Positions 6,588 through 8,051 of a stretch of DNA of 8,051 bases are shown piece by piece. Made by a program: the position numbers and the translations under genes. The stretch is from Rickettsiales bacterium (GTDB taxonomy: Bacteria > Pseudomonadota > Alphaproteobacteria > Rickettsiales > Deianiraeaceae): NCBI GenBank assembly GCA_017477855.1, contig JAFUUN010000119.1, forward strand, positions 1 through 8,051, read 5' to 3'. How positions within the stretch are numbered: position 1 is the first letter of the stretch; each line of letters opens with the position of its first letter. Below the pieces are notes generated by a model. It saw only the letters and a program-made list of their open reading frames with translations, did not search any database and was not told where the DNA came from.

Positions 6588-6971
6588 TTATTTCTTGGCC
6601 TCTTTTGGTCTTTTCATACCATAAATAGAACGAGCTTGTTTTCTATTTGCAACACCTTGGCAGTCTAAAGCTCCGCGGACAATGTGGTATCTAACACCAG
6701 GCAAGTCACGAACACGGCCACCTTTTACCAATACAACACTGTGCTCCTGCAAGTTGTGTCCCTCACCTGCAATATATGCAATGACTTCGGTGCCGTTTGT
6801 CAATCTGACACGTGCAACCTTACGCAGAGCTGAGTTAGGTTTTTTTGGTGTTGTCGTGTAGACCTTCAAGCAAACTGCACGTAATTGTGGGTTTCTCTTC
6901 AACGCTGGGCTCATTGACTTATATTCTGTTTTTTTGCGCCCAAACTTCACTAATTGGTTAATCGTTGGCAT
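6588..6971 (-). CDS. rpsL: 30S ribosomal protein S12
   Basis: S12 sits at the decoding centre and helps control translational accuracy. The 127-residue protein carries the near-invariant TTTPKKPNSALRK (39-51), GEGHNLQEHSVVLVKGG (69-85) and DLPGVRYHIVRGALD (89-103). K43 and D89 (the site methylthiolated by RimO in other bacteria) are present. Residue 88 is arginine (codon CGT), where E. coli and most bacteria have lysine. It is the first gene of the ribosomal unit, after a 174-base gap from the pilin-like gene, and starts at an ATG with no Shine-Dalgarno-like sequence. Methylation of G527 by RsmG, encoded three genes later, acts on the same rRNA neighbourhood. Confidence 0.98.
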   Translation of the reverse strand: MPTINQLVKFGRKKTEYKSMSPALKRNPQLRAVCLKVYTTTPKKPNSALRKVARVRLTNGTEVIAYIAGEGHNLQEHSVVLVKGGRVRDLPGVRYHIVRGALDCQGVANRKQARSIYGMKRPKEAKK

Positions 6972-6993
6972 TCACTAAACTAATTTACAGTGC

Positions 6994-7022
6994 CTCTTTG
7001 GAAGCGAGATTTTTATTGTCAA
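6994..7022 (-). promoter_or_regulatory. Possible promoter of the rpsL operon
   Basis: A consensus -35 box TTGACA (with a preceding C, as in the alphaproteobacterial CTTGAC form) lies on the minus strand at 7022-7017, between the pilin terminator and rpsL. The -10 position at 17-nt spacing (6999-6994) reads AAAGAG, a poor match. The location directly after a terminator makes a promoter necessary somewhere here, but this exact pair is uncertain. Confidence 0.35.
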
Positions 7023-7043
7023 GGGAGATTTTAAATAATGCCA

Positions 7044-7070
7044 TGGCCTCGGGCAGCGCAACATAAAAAA
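7044..7070. repeat. 27-bp dispersed repeat, end fragment of the palindromic element
   Basis: Read on the minus strand, these 27 bases are identical to plus-strand 1231-1257: a six-T run, then ATGTTGCGCTGCC and CGAGGCCA. Identity stops sharply on both sides. Only the left end of the long copy is present; the inner arm CATTTGGC and the right terminal arm are absent. The T-run doubles as the U-tract of the terminator hairpin just to its right. A 27-base exact match of GC-rich sequence is far beyond chance in 8 kb. Confidence 0.85.
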
Positions 7071-7098
7071 TCGCCCGTCACATTTCTGCCACGAGCGA
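7065..7098 (-). terminator. Rho-independent terminator after the pilin-like gene
   Basis: On the minus strand TCGCTCGT (7098-7091) pairs with ACGGGCGA (7078-7071), with one G-U pair. A G/G mismatch follows, then GCA/TGT closing a GAAA tetraloop. Six T residues (7070-7065) follow the stem directly. It lies 47 nt past the stop at 7146 and separates the pilin-like gene from rpsL. The plus strand also has a T-run (7103-7108) after the stem, offset by four bases, but no plus-strand gene needs it. Confidence 0.8.
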
Positions 7099-7114
7099 CC
7101 TGTTTTTTATTTAC

Positions 7115-7138
7115 TTATTAGAAACTTAAATCTAATAA
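7115..7138. repeat. AT-rich inverted repeat in the 3' UTR of the pilin-like gene
   Basis: TTATTAGA (7115-7122) and TCTAATAA (7131-7138) are a perfect 8-bp inverted repeat with an 8-nt loop, 7 nt after the stop codon at 7146. The stem is weak and has no T-run directly after it on the minus strand, so it is more likely an mRNA 3'-end stabilising or processing hairpin, or an accessory stem to the strong terminator at 7065-7098. Confidence 0.45.
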
Positions 7139-7145
7139 AGACATA

Positions 7146-8051
7146 TCACTTCATGTCTTCCATGACATAAGTGATATTGCAGCCATGTTTTAAATCTGTT
7201 CCAGAGTGATAAATCGCCTTATCAACTTGGTCAGCCATTTTGTCATAGCAGTTTGCCAAATGTTCATCTTCTGTGGCGCCCGGTTTGTGAGCATTTCCTC
7301 CTTTCATTGCCAAAATTCTTCCTGTTCCTGGACGACCATCGTCAAGTTTTGCGTCAATTTCACTGGCTAATTTAGCTGGCAAAGCGCTTGTTTTTGGCAC
7401 GAGCACATCTCTGGAAACCGTTGCCTGACGCAAAATTGTCAGCGTGTTGTGATGGTTCAGTGCTCTTTGATATACCAGATTTTGGAACTCATGTGGCATG
7501 CTTGAATTTGAATAAGTGTTGCTTCCACAGTAGGTCCAATCACTGAAATTCTTATATCCGCCATGTTGAGCCCATTTGTCTATATGGTATCCCATTGGCT
7601 GGATATATGCAATGCTATCATACGATGAATATGGGAAATAGTGTGGGCCAGTTCCGTTGTTAAATCCTCCGTTTGTGTTTCCACTGATAATAATTGTTTT
7701 GTCTCGATTTACTGAACATTGATAACCGGGATTGTTCCAATTACAACCTGTGCTAGTTCCAATACCAGCTGCATAAAGATTTTTATCTCCCTCTATCAAT
7801 CCAGCAATTTGCATTTGTTTCATTGCATTAGAAACAGAGCCGTAAGCCAAATCCCCACCCATCACAGATTGGTTGCGTCTGTTTTGAGTAAGAAATTTAC
7901 CATTGCAATTTAAAGCATTTTTGAATGTGGCATATTTATTGCAATCACTTACAGACAGGTTGCCGGGTGCAACACGATAAGTATCATAAAACTGATGAAA
8001 CGCTTTCTCATAGTAATCAAATTCAAAGATTATTCTTTGAATTTTAGCACG
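7146..8051 (-). CDS. Pilin/pseudopilin-like secreted protein, 5' end outside window
   Basis: The frame is open from the window edge to the stop at 7146, giving 301 visible residues; the GTG at 7865 is internal, not the start. The visible N-terminus RAKIQRIIFEFDYYEKAFHQ, followed by FYDTYRVAPGN, matches the pattern after the N-methylation helix of pilin-like proteins (amphipathic helix, then F...Y...PG). The motif DAKLDDGRPGTGRI at about 233-246 is a C-terminal feature of the same group. The prepilin cleavage site and hydrophobic helix should lie just beyond the edge. Seven cysteines (37, 49, 103, 112, 175, 268, 291 of the visible part) and the G/N/S/Y-rich middle suggest a disulfide-bonded extracellular domain. 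At over 300 residues it is larger than typical pseudopilins. It is transcribed separately from rpsL. Its exact role (pilus, type II-like secretion or adhesion) cannot be told. Confidence 0.72.
   Translation of the reverse strand, partial: RAKIQRIIFEFDYYEKAFHQFYDTYRVAPGNLSVSDCNKYATFKNALNCNGKFLTQNRRNQSVMGGDLAYGSVSNAMKQMQIAGLIEGDKNLYAAGIGTSTGCNWNNPGYQCSVNRDKTIIISGNTNGGFNNGTGPHYFPYSSYDSIAYIQPMGYHIDKWAQHGGYKNFSDWTYCGSNTYSNSSMPHEFQNLVYQRALNHHNTLTILRQATVSRDVLVPKTSALPAKLASEIDAKLDDGRPGTGRILAMKGGNAHKPGATEDEHLANCYDKMADQVDKAIYHSGTDLKHGCNITYVMEDMK

Noticed and set aside
7863..7865. GTG at 7865 as the start of the pilin-like gene
   Set aside because: The same frame is open for 62 more codons to the window edge and those codons encode the typical helix and PG pattern of pilin-like proteins, so the GTG is an internal valine.

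Overview
The window is an AT-rich bacterial chromosome segment in which every supported gene lies on the minus strand, so it reads right to left. The gene content points to an alphaproteobacterium. A VirB8/VirB9 type IV secretion pair, a major capsid protein that resembles the gene transfer agent (GTA) capsid of this class, an alphaproteobacterial-style TatA and a pilin-like protein occur together. The low G+C, compact spacing and scattered operon order suggest a host-associated or reduced lineage (Rickettsiales/Holosporales-like, or an uncultured gut or termite clade). The lineage is an inference; no marker was searched.

Right to left: (1) 7146-8051 is the 3' part of a cysteine-containing pilin/pseudopilin-like gene whose 5' end is outside the window, closed by a strong hairpin terminator at 7065-7098. 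(2) 7070-4921 is a tight unit: rpsL, rpsG, a 57-codon tatA, a small lipoprotein gene and rsmG. It starts as the classical str operon, but fusA and tuf do not follow rpsG. (3) 4865-1384 is a second tight unit, virB8, virB9 and dnaG, with 1-nt gaps between genes; the replication primase is tied to two secretion-channel genes. (4) 1176-1383 is intergenic and holds a GC-rich 109-bp imperfect palindrome. (5) 30-1175 is an HK97-fold, GTA-like major capsid gene with no protease or portal gene upstream.

The most unusual structure is the palindromic element. Its left 27 bp recur exactly, inverted, at 7044-7070, and the first 10 bases of the window match the same end, so a dispersed repeat family is likely. 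Also notable are an arginine at S12 position 88 (a streptomycin-resistance residue in other bacteria), a divergent S7, weak or absent Shine-Dalgarno sequences before most genes, and the two rewired operons. No tRNA, rRNA, CRISPR array, transposase or integrase was seen. No gene-free stretch exceeds 300 bases.
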